Positions 1-7,351 of a stretch of 9,974 bases of DNA are shown here, piece by piece; the first letter of the stretch is position 1; every line of letters starts with the position of its first letter. This DNA comes from an uncultured Blautia sp. (GTDB lineage Bacteria > Bacillota > Clostridia > Lachnospirales > Lachnospiraceae). Both the position numbers and the translations under genes were made by a program. The notes beneath the pieces are model-generated. The model was not told where the DNA came from. It searched no databases and was given only the letters and a program-made list of their open reading frames with translations. The stretch covers positions 1 to 9,974 of the forward strand of contig CAAFRY010000083.1 of the NCBI GenBank assembly GCA_900765525.1, read 5' to 3'.

Positions 1-9
1 GCAAAGCGC

Positions 10-53
10 TTTTTATGATATAGGAAAGTGAGAACTTTCCTATATCATAAAAA
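10..53. repeat. Perfect 20-bp inverted repeat with GAGA loop
   Basis: Positions 10-29 and 34-53 are exact reverse complements (20 of 20 bases) around a four-base loop, GAGA, at 30-33. The arms are AT-rich, begin with a T-run and end with an A-run, so neither strand has a T-tract after the stem. It is therefore not a standard intrinsic terminator by itself. It abuts the GC-rich terminator of the nfn operon and shares that terminator's T-tract. It could be an mRNA 3'-end stabiliser, a dispersed REP/MITE-like repeat, or a site belonging to a gene beyond the left edge; the sequence alone does not decide. Confidence 0.85.
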
Positions 54-98
54 ACCGGGAACTGCCGGAGAGAAAAATCATCTCCGGCAGTTCCCGGT
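49..98 (-). terminator. Intrinsic terminator of the nfnA-nfnB operon
   Basis: Positions 54-71 and 81-98 form a perfect 18-bp, GC-rich inverted repeat around a nine-base loop. Read on the minus strand, the stem is followed at once by six T residues (complement of 49-54). This is the classic rho-independent layout, about 40 nt after the stop codon of the last gene. On the plus strand the stem is followed by TATAAG with no T-run, so it acts in one direction only. Confidence 0.93.
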
Positions 99-140
99 AT
101 AAGAGTGAGGGGACAGAATTATCAACCTCTTCACTTTTTA

Positions 141-1535
141 TTATTTTGTTTTATTCTTAATAAATTCGTCAATACCCTTTGCAGCAGCCTTTCCGGCACC
201 CATAGCCAGGATAACCGTAGCAGCACCTGTTACAGCGTCTCCACCGGCATATACGCCCTCTTTGGAGGTCTGTCCGTTTTCCTCGTCTGCAATGATGCAT
301 TTTCTTCTGTTTATATCCAGACCGATAGTAGTGGAAGAAATCAGCGGGTTAGGTGAGGTTCCCAGAGACATAATTACGGTATCTGCCTCAATCTCAAACT
401 CAGAACCTTCAATTACAACAGGACGTCTTCTTCCTGATGCATCCGGCTCGCCCAGTTCCATACGCACACATTTCACACTCTTTACCCAGCCCTTTTCATC
501 GGGAATAATTTCAACAGGATTCGTGAGCAGGTCGAAGATAATGCCCTCTTCTTTTGCATGATGTACTTCTTCACGTCTGGCAGGCAGCTCCTCTTCGCTT
601 CTTCTGTATACGATATGTACTTCTGCACCCAGACGCAGAGCCGTTCTGGCCGCATCCATAGCCACGTTTCCACCGCCTACTACGATAACTTTTTTGCCCC
701 TCTTGATAGGTGTGTCAAAATCATCTCTGTAAGCCTTCATCAGGTTGCTTCTGGTAAGGTATTCGTTAGCAGAGAATACGCCGTTTGAAACCTCTCCCGG
801 AATGCCCATAAACATAGGAAGACCGGCACCGGAACCGATGAATACAGCTTCAAAGCCTTCTTTCTCCATCAGCTCATCAATGGTAGTAGATTTACCGATA
901 ATCACGTTAGTCTCAATTTTAACCCCTAAGGATTTCACATTTTCTACTTCTTCTTTTACAACCTTATCCTTCGGAAGACGGAATTCAGGAATTCCGTATA
1001 CCAGAACGCCGCCAGGCTGATGCAGGGCCTCAAAGATTGTCACGTCATAACCCATCTTAGCCAAATCCCCGGCACAGGTCAGTCCGGAAGGACCGGAACC
1101 GATAACTGCAATCTTATGTCCGTTCTTTTCCTTTGGAGCCTCCGGCTTAATACCGTTCTCCTTAGCCCAGTCAGCAACAAAACGCTCCAGCTTACCGATA
1201 GATACCGGCTCACCTTTAATACCACGGATACATACGCCCTCACACTGGGTTTCCTGTGGGCAGACACGTCCGCAGACTGCAGGCAGGGAACTGGACTGTC
1301 CGATAATCTTATAAGCTTCCTCAAAATTGCCTTCTTTTACCTCGTGGATAAAGTCAGGGATATTGATGGAAACCGGACATCCCTTAATACATTTGGCGTT
1401 TTTACAGCGCAGACAGCGGGCCGCCTCTTCCATTGCCTCTTCTTTATTATATCCAAGACATACCTCTTCAAAATTTGTAGCTCTTACCTGAGGCTCCTGC
1501 TCTCTAACCGGAACCTTCTCTAATACGTTACCCAT
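141..1535 (-). CDS. nfnB: NADH-dependent reduced ferredoxin:NADP+ oxidoreductase large subunit (NfnB; GltA-like)
   Basis: This cytoplasmic 464-residue flavoprotein belongs to the family shared by the glutamate synthase small subunit and NfnB. In characterised NfnAB, the large subunit carries FAD and two [4Fe-4S] clusters, takes electrons from ferredoxin, and reduces NADP+ in a bifurcation/confurcation reaction. Eight N-terminal cysteines form two groups: C41, C44, C49, C53 (followed by Pro) and C88, C92, C98, C102. An FAD-binding GxGxxG lies at residues 146-151, a second dinucleotide-binding motif (GGGNVAMDAAR) at 287-297, and the terminal GGDAVTG FAD motif near 430. The ATG overlaps the nfnA stop codon by one base (TAATG), with GGAGG about 9 nt upstream, so translation is probably coupled. 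Databases often call such proteins 'NADPH-dependent glutamate synthase, gltA'. The partner gene and the lack of a large glutamate synthase subunit in the window favour NfnB. Confidence 0.9.
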   Translation of the reverse strand: MGNVLEKVPVREQEPQVRATNFEEVCLGYNKEEAMEEAARCLRCKNAKCIKGCPVSINIPDFIHEVKEGNFEEAYKIIGQSSSLPAVCGRVCPQETQCEGVCIRGIKGEPVSIGKLERFVADWAKENGIKPEAPKEKNGHKIAVIGSGPSGLTCAGDLAKMGYDVTIFEALHQPGGVLVYGIPEFRLPKDKVVKEEVENVKSLGVKIETNVIIGKSTTIDELMEKEGFEAVFIGSGAGLPMFMGIPGEVSNGVFSANEYLTRSNLMKAYRDDFDTPIKRGKKVIVVGGGNVAMDAARTALRLGAEVHIVYRRSEEELPARREEVHHAKEEGIIFDLLTNPVEIIPDEKGWVKSVKCVRMELGEPDASGRRRPVVIEGSEFEIEADTVIMSLGTSPNPLISSTTIGLDINRRKCIIADEENGQTSKEGVYAGGDAVTGAATVILAMGAGKAAAKGIDEFIKNKTK

Positions 1536-2422
1536 TATTCGTCACCTCCGCAGTTTCCGCATCCGCCGTGATGGGTATCTCCCTCACGTTCTTTCAGCAA
1601 TGCTCTTCCTTCTTCTGTCTTATACATCTGCTGTCTCTCCATAGCCAGGTTCCAGTCAATCAGATGACCGTCAAACTCTGGTCCGTCTACGCAGGCGAAC
1701 TTCACTTCGTCACCTACAATCACACGACATGCGCCGCACATACCGGTTCCATCCACCATAATGGGGTTCATAGATACAATGGTAGGGATATTGAATTTCT
1801 TAGTTGTCAGGCAGCAGAATTTCATCATAATCATAGGTCCGATGGCAACGCACTTGGTATAGGTCTTGCCTTCTGCCATTAAATCTTCAATAACCTTAGT
1901 AACCATTCCGCTGCGGCCATAGGAGCCGTCATCTGTGGTTACATACAGGTTTCCTGCAACAGCCTCCATCTCTTTTTCCAGAATAATCAGGTCTTTTGTC
2001 TTGGCTCCCACAATAACATCTGCATCGATGCCATGCTCATGCAGCCATTTTACCTGGGGATATACCGGGGCAGTACCTACACCGCCTGCCACAAAAAGAA
2101 TTTTCTCTTTCTTTAACTCTTCTAAATCCTCATGTACAAACTCAGATGGACATCCTAAGGGACCAACAAAATCCTCAAAGGCATCTCCTGCCTGCAGCTT
2201 CGCAAATCTTTCTGTAGAAGCTCCCACTGGCTGGAATACAATGGTAACAGTTCCTGCTTCCCTGTCATAATCGCAGATGGTCAGAGGAATTCTTTCTCCT
2301 CTGTCATCCAATTTTACAATGATGAACTGCCCGGGCTGACAATGCTTGGCAACCATCGGCGCTTCTACGTCCATGAGATATACAATCTCATTCAGCTTTT
2401 CTGCTTTTAGAATCTTATACAT
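1535..2422 (-). CDS. nfnA: NADH-dependent reduced ferredoxin:NADP+ oxidoreductase small subunit (NfnA; DHODH electron-transfer subunit-like)
   Basis: This 295-residue ferredoxin reductase-type flavoprotein resembles the dihydroorotate dehydrogenase electron-transfer subunit and sulfide dehydrogenase beta subunit. In NfnAB it binds NAD(H), the bridging FAD and a [2Fe-2S] cluster. The FAD motif RIPLTI lies at residues 44-49 and the NAD-binding loop GGVGTAP at 113-119. D224, C229, C232 and C244 match the Asp-plus-three-Cys ligand set known for the NfnA [2Fe-2S] cluster. The start has GAGGAGG five bases upstream. It is the first gene of a two-gene operon with its own promoter in the 202-nt upstream gap. 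The protein ends in a short His/Cys/Gly-rich tail (HH at 284-285, C288, C291) that none of these cofactors explains. The codons of its last four residues also provide the nfnB Shine-Dalgarno sequence. PyrK or a sulfide dehydrogenase subunit is less likely, because no pyrD is nearby and the partner is NfnB-like. Confidence 0.88.
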   Translation of the reverse strand: MYKILKAEKLNEIVYLMDVEAPMVAKHCQPGQFIIVKLDDRGERIPLTICDYDREAGTVTIVFQPVGASTERFAKLQAGDAFEDFVGPLGCPSEFVHEDLEELKKEKILFVAGGVGTAPVYPQVKWLHEHGIDADVIVGAKTKDLIILEKEMEAVAGNLYVTTDDGSYGRSGMVTKVIEDLMAEGKTYTKCVAIGPMIMMKFCCLTTKKFNIPTIVSMNPIMVDGTGMCGACRVIVGDEVKFACVDGPEFDGHLIDWNLAMERQQMYKTEEGRALLKEREGDTHHGGCGNCGGDE

Positions 2423-2442
2423 AATGTCCTCCTCATATTCTT

Positions 2443-2503
2443 ACAAGATACCGGCTGTTCTGCTGCAACAGGCTTATTGTCTGTATATCTATGCATTTCT
2501 TGT
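2443..2503 (-). other. Possible structured leader of nfnAB mRNA
   Basis: The predicted leader is about 100 nt long. Bases 2443-2448 and 2498-2503 can form an outer 6-bp stem. Inside it, 2455-2459 and 2467-2471 can form a 5-bp stem with a seven-base loop. The outer stem closes just upstream of the nfnA Shine-Dalgarno sequence (2428-2434). No known riboswitch motif was recognised, and the stems are short, so this may be chance pairing. Confidence 0.2.
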
Positions 2504-2531
2504 CGATATTTTGTTATGATTGCTAAAAACA

Positions 2532-2560
2532 AGTATAAGACAAACCCTTTAAAAATTCAA
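2532..2560 (-). promoter_or_regulatory. Sigma-A-type promoter for nfnA-nfnB
   Basis: On the minus strand a -35 box TTGAAT (2560-2555) is followed by exactly 17 bases and a -10 box TATACT (2537-2532). Both boxes are close to the vegetative consensus (five of six and four of six matches), and the spacing is optimal. Transcription would start near 2525, giving a leader of about 100 nt before the nfnA ATG at 2422. It lies in the only intergenic gap over 100 nt in the window and marks nfnAB as a separate transcription unit from the ftsK cluster. Confidence 0.72.
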
Positions 2561-2562
2561 TC

Positions 2563-2580
2563 CGCTTTCTGACTAAAGCG
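2563..2580. repeat. Short inverted repeat next to the nfn -35 box
   Basis: CGCTTT and AAAGCG form 6-bp arms around a six-base spacer, ending two bases upstream of the -35 hexamer. It could be a regulator half-site pair. It could also be a weak end-of-gene hairpin for the upstream zinc-ribbon/TPR gene, whose stop codon is 45 nt away; a T-run follows only after seven further bases. The arms are short enough to arise by chance. Confidence 0.3.
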
Positions 2581-2624
2581 TTTAATTTTGTGCAATCTGC
2601 CTTGATACCCCAAAAATCTTCTAT

Positions 2625-3758
2625 TTATTCGCCATAATACACATATACCTCGCTGGCCACGGCACTGACTTTTCCCCTCTTATCTACCGCAATAGCAGAG
2701 AAGGTATGCTCTCCTTCCGGCATAGACAAAGGCTCAGTATATTTCTCGCTTTCAAGCGTAGGCTCCTGGTCAAAGGCATAGTACACTGTACAGCCTTCCG
2801 GCGCTGTCACAATAATAGATGTGCTAGTCTCATATCTGCCGGATACCGGAGCAATCTTAGGTTTATCCGGTATACCAAACTGGATAACATATTCCTGTTC
2901 TCCCACCTGGCTTGGAATGGATTTCTGATTATAAGCCACATACCGGAGAACATAGGTCCCTTCTTCCTCCAGGGAAACAGCACCTTCATACTTTGTACTG
3001 TTCTTGTCCGGCTGAGAGCCGTTGAGCGTATAGTACACCTCTCCGTTCTGGGGAATATCGGTAAATGTAAGGGACAGTTCCTCTGCATAGGTACCCCCTT
3101 CCTTGGAAATCTCAGGAATCTGGCAAACATAGCTCTGGTATGTTTCCTTCATCTCATCGCTGGCTTTCTCCATCACATCCCGGATAGCCACATAATCCTC
3201 TTTCTGCTCATAGAACCGGAGAAGCTCTCCGTAAGCACTGGTATTGTCCGGGTAAGCACTGACAATAGAAAGCAGCATGGATTCTGCAGCTTTTTCATTG
3301 CCCTGTTTTAAATAAATTTTCGCTTCCAGCACCTGGGCCTCCGGGCTGTCCGGATTCAGCTCCAGAGCCTTCTCCGTATACTTCAAAGCATTTTCGTAAT
3401 CTTTATTGCTGAATTCTGTTTCTGCCTGGGCCAGCTGGAAATCAAAAGAGTTAATCTGGGTCTGGTAAATATAGAACAGACCTGCCCCTGCAGCAATAAC
3501 TAAAGCCCCTACAACTCCCGCCACAGTTCTGCGCTTTCTTCTCCTTCTCTGTCTTTCCTGCTCCAGTCTGCGCTCTTCTCTCTCTCTTTCTTTCTGTGCC
3601 TCCAGCTCCTTTCTCTTTCTTTCCTTTTCCTGGATTTCCCTTTGCCTTATAAGAGTCTCCAGTGTATTATACTCAGGCACCCACTGCACTTCCCTGCCGC
3701 ACACAGGGCAGAACAAGGTACCTTCCTCAAACTCTGCGCCACAGCCTGTACATTTCAT
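2625..3758 (-). CDS. Zinc-ribbon, single-pass membrane protein with TPR-like helices and chitobiase-C-terminal-like domains
   Basis: I do not recognise this 377-residue protein as a named gene. Its domains are clear. An N-terminal zinc ribbon has C3, C6, C17 and C20. A long Arg/Glu/Lys-rich, probably coiled helix spans about 38-77, ending in a strongly basic patch. One membrane helix lies at about 79-98. TPR-like helical repeats span about 105-205 (AL-x2-T-x-KALELNP pattern around 124-136). Two beta-rich segments at about 214-292 and 293-377 carry VYYTLNGSQPD and VYYAFDQEPT motifs typical of the chitobiase/beta-hexosaminidase C-terminal fold. The basic residues before the helix predict that the zinc ribbon is cytoplasmic and the TPR and beta domains face outward. 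The ATG is 17 nt after the ftsK stop, with a modest GAGGA about 9 nt upstream, so it is probably co-transcribed. A scaffold or sensor role is a guess; no catalytic residues are visible. Confidence 0.85.
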   Translation of the reverse strand: MKCTGCGAEFEEGTLFCPVCGREVQWVPEYNTLETLIRQREIQEKERKRKELEAQKEREREERRLEQERQRRRRKRRTVAGVVGALVIAAGAGLFYIYQTQINSFDFQLAQAETEFSNKDYENALKYTEKALELNPDSPEAQVLEAKIYLKQGNEKAAESMLLSIVSAYPDNTSAYGELLRFYEQKEDYVAIRDVMEKASDEMKETYQSYVCQIPEISKEGGTYAEELSLTFTDIPQNGEVYYTLNGSQPDKNSTKYEGAVSLEEEGTYVLRYVAYNQKSIPSQVGEQEYVIQFGIPDKPKIAPVSGRYETSTSIIVTAPEGCTVYYAFDQEPTLESEKYTEPLSMPEGEHTFSAIAVDKRGKVSAVASEVYVYYGE

Positions 3759-3775
3759 TCTATCAAATCCTCATT

Positions 3776-6349
3776 CTATAAAAATTCGTCAATATATTGT
3801 TCAAATTGTTCCATGGACATCAGCACCTTCCTGGGCTTTGTGCCTTCTTCTTCGCCTACCACCCCTGCCTGGCAGAGCTGGTCCATAATCCTGGCCGCCC
3901 GGTTAAATCCAATCTTAAAAACTCTCTGAAGCATTCCGATAGATGCTTTGTCCTTCTCAATAATAAATTTGCCTGCCTCTGCAAAATAAGCGTCTCTCTC
4001 ATTTCCGCCGGCAGCTCCCTGGCTGGAGGAATCCTTTGCAGACTCTATTTTCTGCTGGATTTCCTGGTCATAGCCCTGGGAAGAATGCCGGGAAGCCAGA
4101 AATTCTACCACAGCAGCAACCTCCTGGTCGCTGACAAAGGCTCCCTGGACTCTGGCAGGCTTCTGATAGCCCTGAGGATAAAACAGCATGTCTCCTTTTC
4201 CCAACAGCTTCTCAGCACCATTCATATCCAAAATGGTTCTGGAATCTACACCGGAGGACACAGAAAAAGCAATCCGGGAAGGCATATTTGCCTTTATCAA
4301 CCCGGTGATAACATTCACAGACGGTCTTTGGGTGGCAATGATAAGATGAATTCCCGCAGCTCTGGCCAGCTGGGCCAGACGGCAGATAGAATCCTCCACC
4401 TCTCCCGGCGCAACCATCATAAGGTCCGCCAGCTCGTCTACAATAATTACAATCTGAGGCAGCTTTTTCGGTTTATTTTCATCCTCTATATCTGAAATTC
4501 CTTCTACTCTGGCATTATAGCCTTTTAAGTCTCTTACATTATACTGGGCAAATTTGTCATAGCGCTCCATCATCTCTGCAACTGCCCAATTCAGGGCGCC
4601 GGCAGCCTTTTTCGGGTCTGTAACCACCGGAATGAAAAGATGGGGAATTCCATTATAAGCGCTGAGTTCCACTACCTTAGGGTCTATCATAATCAATTTT
4701 ACATCATCCGGGGCAGCCTTGTAAAGGATACTCATAATTAAAGTGTTAATACACACGGATTTACCAGAGCCCGTAGCCCCTGCAATGAGCAGATGAGGCA
4801 TTTTAGCAATATCCGCAATCACCGGCTTTCCTCCTATATCCTTTCCTGCGGCAAAAGCCAGCTTGGAGGAATTGTTCTGAAAGGCCTCTGACTGAATCAG
4901 CTCTCGGAGCATGACCGTACTGTTATTTGCATTTGGAACCTCAATTCCCACTGCCGCCTTACCTGGAATCGGAGCCTCGATACGGATGTCTGTGGCCGCC
5001 AGATTCAGTTTAATATCGTCTGTAAGACTGACAATCCTGCTGACCTTCACACCCTGCTCCGGCTGCAGCTCATATCTGGTCACTGTAGGGCCGCAGCTCA
5101 CATCAGTAACCGTTACGTTTACGCCAAAATTATGTAAGGTTTCCTGAAGCTTTCTGGCTGTCTCCCGAAGATGGGCATTGGAATCTCCCACAGAACGTTT
5201 GCCTTTTTTCAGCAGATTCAGGGGAGGAAATTCGTAGGTTTCCGGTTCTTTTGTCTCCTTGGCATGAATTTCCGCTTTCACATCCTCCACGCCTTTTTGA
5301 ATCTCCTCCTGAGAAGAACGTGGATTCTTTGCCGGACTTTTCTTGCCCTGTTCTGCCTCAGGCTGGGATACCTGGCTTTCTTCCTCTTTTGGCTGTGTGT
5401 CGGCTTCCAGTCCCTCCTCCACAGCCGCCAGCTCCTCTATATCCTGCACCAGTCTGTCTGTTCTGTGAATGGGGAAGGCCTTTTCCGGTACAAAAGGCAG
5501 GCTTTCCTGATTTTCTTCAGTCTTAGGCTCCTGCCGGGTTTTTCCTTCCTCCTGGGACTGCTGTCTTTTCTGCTCTCTTTTTCTTCTTCGTTCCTTTTTG
5601 CTCTCTGTATCCTGAGAGGTCTGAAGAATTTCCGTTTCCTGGGCAGTTCTGGCTCTGCGCTTTTCTCGTCTGGCCTCCTCCACGGCTGCCTTTTCTTCTT
5701 CCTCACGGCGCAGTCTGGCCTCCTCACGACGGGCTTCCCTCCGCCTGGCTGCACTTTCATACATTGCCCTGCTGATTTTTCGCAGCATATCAAAAATAGA
5801 TTTCTGGGTAATCAGCACCAGGGAAATCATAAAAGCAGCCACGATAATAGCATAAGTACCTATGGCACCAAAAGCCAATACGCACAGCTTACACAGAACG
5901 CCGCCTAAAATACCTCCTCCTGTTTTATACTGAGCGGAAATCTCATAATATGCTCCTAAATTATCCTCCAGAACATCTCCTTCTGTAATCATCTGCATGA
6001 ACATACAGGCCGCCGTAAATAATAAAAGGAATCCCAGCATCTTTCTATAAGCCTTTGGATTCCTTCCGTTGGAAATCACAAATCCTGCTCCCAAAAACAT
6101 AAACAAAGGAAGGGGATAGCACACCAGTCCCACAAGCCCAAAGAAAAAACTGCTGATAGCATTTCCCACGGCTCCTCCGATACCAAAATTACTGATAAGC
6201 AAAACCACGCAGAGGGCCAGAATCATCCAGAGAATGATTTCCGCCTCCATGCCTACGCTGGCTGTGGATGCTGTCTTTTTTCTGGTCTGTGTTTTTTTTC
6301 CTGCAGGTCTCCCTCTTTTTCTTCCTGTGCTGCCTTTTCTTGCTGCCAT
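3776..6349 (-). CDS. ftsK: DNA translocase FtsK/SpoIIIE
   Basis: This 857-residue septal ATP-driven DNA pump moves chromosomal DNA through the closing septum, during division and, in spore formers, into the forespore. A basic N-terminal tail ([16 protein letters not shown] region) is followed by about four membrane helices up to about residue 180. A long, highly charged Glu/Arg/Lys/Gln-rich linker runs from about 192 to 370. The RecA-like motor has Walker A GATGSGKS at 524-531 (K530) and Walker B IVIIVDE ending at D638-E639, followed by a [18 protein letters not shown] stretch. The C-terminal winged-helix gamma domain, which reads DNA orientation signals, covers about the last 65 residues. 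The length is normal for the family. The ATG has AAGGGGAG about six bases upstream. It follows uppP by 29 nt and precedes the zinc-ribbon/TPR gene by 17 nt. A TepA-like gene two positions upstream resembles the B. subtilis spoIIIE neighbourhood, so this is probably the SpoIIIE orthologue; whether the organism sporulates cannot be judged here. Confidence 0.96.
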   Translation of the reverse strand: MAARKGSTGRKRGRPAGKKTQTRKKTASTASVGMEAEIILWMILALCVVLLISNFGIGGAVGNAISSFFFGLVGLVCYPLPLFMFLGAGFVISNGRNPKAYRKMLGFLLLFTAACMFMQMITEGDVLEDNLGAYYEISAQYKTGGGILGGVLCKLCVLAFGAIGTYAIIVAAFMISLVLITQKSIFDMLRKISRAMYESAARRREARREEARLRREEEEKAAVEEARREKRRARTAQETEILQTSQDTESKKERRRKREQKRQQSQEEGKTRQEPKTEENQESLPFVPEKAFPIHRTDRLVQDIEELAAVEEGLEADTQPKEEESQVSQPEAEQGKKSPAKNPRSSQEEIQKGVEDVKAEIHAKETKEPETYEFPPLNLLKKGKRSVGDSNAHLRETARKLQETLHNFGVNVTVTDVSCGPTVTRYELQPEQGVKVSRIVSLTDDIKLNLAATDIRIEAPIPGKAAVGIEVPNANNSTVMLRELIQSEAFQNNSSKLAFAAGKDIGGKPVIADIAKMPHLLIAGATGSGKSVCINTLIMSILYKAAPDDVKLIMIDPKVVELSAYNGIPHLFIPVVTDPKKAAGALNWAVAEMMERYDKFAQYNVRDLKGYNARVEGISDIEDENKPKKLPQIVIIVDELADLMMVAPGEVEDSICRLAQLARAAGIHLIIATQRPSVNVITGLIKANMPSRIAFSVSSGVDSRTILDMNGAEKLLGKGDMLFYPQGYQKPARVQGAFVSDQEVAAVVEFLASRHSSQGYDQEIQQKIESAKDSSSQGAAGGNERDAYFAEAGKFIIEKDKASIGMLQRVFKIGFNRAARIMDQLCQAGVVGEEEGTKPRKVLMSMEQFEQYIDEFL

Positions 6350-6378
6350 TTTTTTCTCCCCTTATCTTTATAATCCCA

Positions 6379-7263
6379 TTAGGCACCGGTCAGATAAAAG
6401 CTGCCGGCTGCTGCCGCTGCGCCTATGATAAAACAGTATACTGCAAAGAAACGGAAACGCCGCTTCTGTATGAAAATCAACATTTTTTGTATGCAGAAAT
6501 ATCCTACGAATCCCGCCAAAACTGCGGCCAGCACATAGATTCCTCCTTCCTGCCAGCTAAGTCCCATACCCGGAAGCTGAAAGGCTTCTAAAATCAGTGC
6601 CCCAATTATAGAAGGTACTGCAAGAAGGAAAGAATATTTCACGGAAAATTTCCGGTTAAAACCGAACATCAAACAGACCGCTATGGTAATACCGGAGCGG
6701 GAAATTCCCGGAAATACAGCGATTCCCTGAAAAATACCAATAGCCAGGGCAGCGCCGTAGCTTACGTCTTTAGGGATTTTCTTTCCCGGAGGAAAGAAAT
6801 CCGTAACAAACAAGACAATTCCTGTGATAAAAAGTCCTATGGCCGGTGCCAGCAGATTCTGTCCTGCCGCCGCAGCAAAATCCCGCAGCAAAAAACCCAG
6901 AACAGCCGTAGGAATAGTGGAAACCAACAGCAGAAGCAGCAGCTTTCTGTAATTGTTGGATACAATCTTTTTATATCTTTTGGCATCTTCTTCATGCCTG
7001 TTATGAAAATAAGTTTTTATGTTTTCTGCACAGTCATATATGCTTCTGCAAATTTCCAAAATCATCTTTTTGATTTCTTTACGAAAAGCCCCCAGTATAG
7101 CCCCCAGGGTCCCCAAATGAAGAATTACCCCGAAAAAAAGGCTGGAGCTGGTGTCTATTTTCAGTATATTTTCCAGAATGGCCAGATGGCCGGAGCTGCT
7201 GACGGGAAGAAACTCCGTAATCCCCTGAACCAATCCCAGAAGCAAAGCCTCTATGATTGACAT
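6379..7263 (-). CDS. uppP: Undecaprenyl-diphosphate phosphatase UppP (BacA)
   Basis: This 294-residue integral membrane enzyme removes one phosphate from undecaprenyl diphosphate, recycling the lipid carrier for peptidoglycan and other wall polymers. High activity confers bacitracin tolerance in known homologues. Both active-site motifs are intact. Near the N-terminus, QGITEFLPVSSSGH gives Q13, E17 and H26, matching the (E/Q)xxxE motif plus histidine. The second motif, FPGISRSG, lies at 184-191 with R189. The rest is a series of hydrophobic helices, with a charged cytoplasmic loop at about 61-105 that is longer than in some relatives. The ATG has GAGG eight bases upstream. It sits between the tepA-like gene (88 nt upstream) and ftsK (29 nt downstream); a promoter may lie in the upstream gap. 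The family is certain; its regulation is inferred. Confidence 0.96.
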   Translation of the reverse strand: MSIIEALLLGLVQGITEFLPVSSSGHLAILENILKIDTSSSLFFGVILHLGTLGAILGAFRKEIKKMILEICRSIYDCAENIKTYFHNRHEEDAKRYKKIVSNNYRKLLLLLLVSTIPTAVLGFLLRDFAAAAGQNLLAPAIGLFITGIVLFVTDFFPPGKKIPKDVSYGAALAIGIFQGIAVFPGISRSGITIAVCLMFGFNRKFSVKYSFLLAVPSIIGALILEAFQLPGMGLSWQEGGIYVLAAVLAGFVGYFCIQKMLIFIQKRRFRFFAVYCFIIGAAAAAGSFYLTGA

Positions 7264-7322
7264 GATACTATCCTCTTCCTTTGTATTTCATCTCAAATAT
7301 TTTATCTTATTATCAACAGTTT

Positions 7323-7351
7323 ATTCTATCATAAATCTTCTGACGGCACAA
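7323..7351 (-). promoter_or_regulatory. Candidate promoter for uppP-ftsK
   Basis: On the minus strand TTGTGC (7351-7346) is followed by 17 bases and TAGAAT (7328-7323), with a TG one base before the -10 box (extended -10 form). It begins immediately after the tepA-like stop codon and would give a leader of about 50 nt before uppP. No terminator is visible between tepA and uppP, so this could be an internal promoter supplementing read-through. Confidence 0.45.

Noticed and set aside
3..12. Ten-base palindrome AAAGCGCTTT at the left edge
   Set aside because: It is too short to be significant and lies at the window edge without context.
104..135. Imperfect AGTGA...TCACT hairpin between the nfnB stop and the terminator
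   Set aside because: The stem has a bulge and a mismatch and no T-tract; the adjacent 18-bp terminator fully explains transcript ending.
1020..1523. A 167-codon plus-strand open frame opposite nfnB
   Set aside because: It is antisense to the conserved cysteine-cluster region of NfnB, with no sign of its own coding function.
141..1535. Naming the gene gltA/gltD as a glutamate synthase subunit
   Set aside because: No large glutamate synthase subunit is present, and the directly coupled upstream gene is the NfnA partner.
2706..3311. A 201-codon plus-strand open frame opposite the zinc-ribbon/TPR gene
   Set aside because: It has no domain, and the minus-strand protein has clear zinc-ribbon, membrane, TPR and beta-domain features.
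5171..5908. A 245-codon plus-strand open frame opposite the ftsK linker
   Set aside because: It is Leu/Phe/Ser/Cys-rich with no recognisable domain. It is the expected complement of the Glu/Arg/Lys-rich linker codons, and the minus-strand frame is clearly FtsK.
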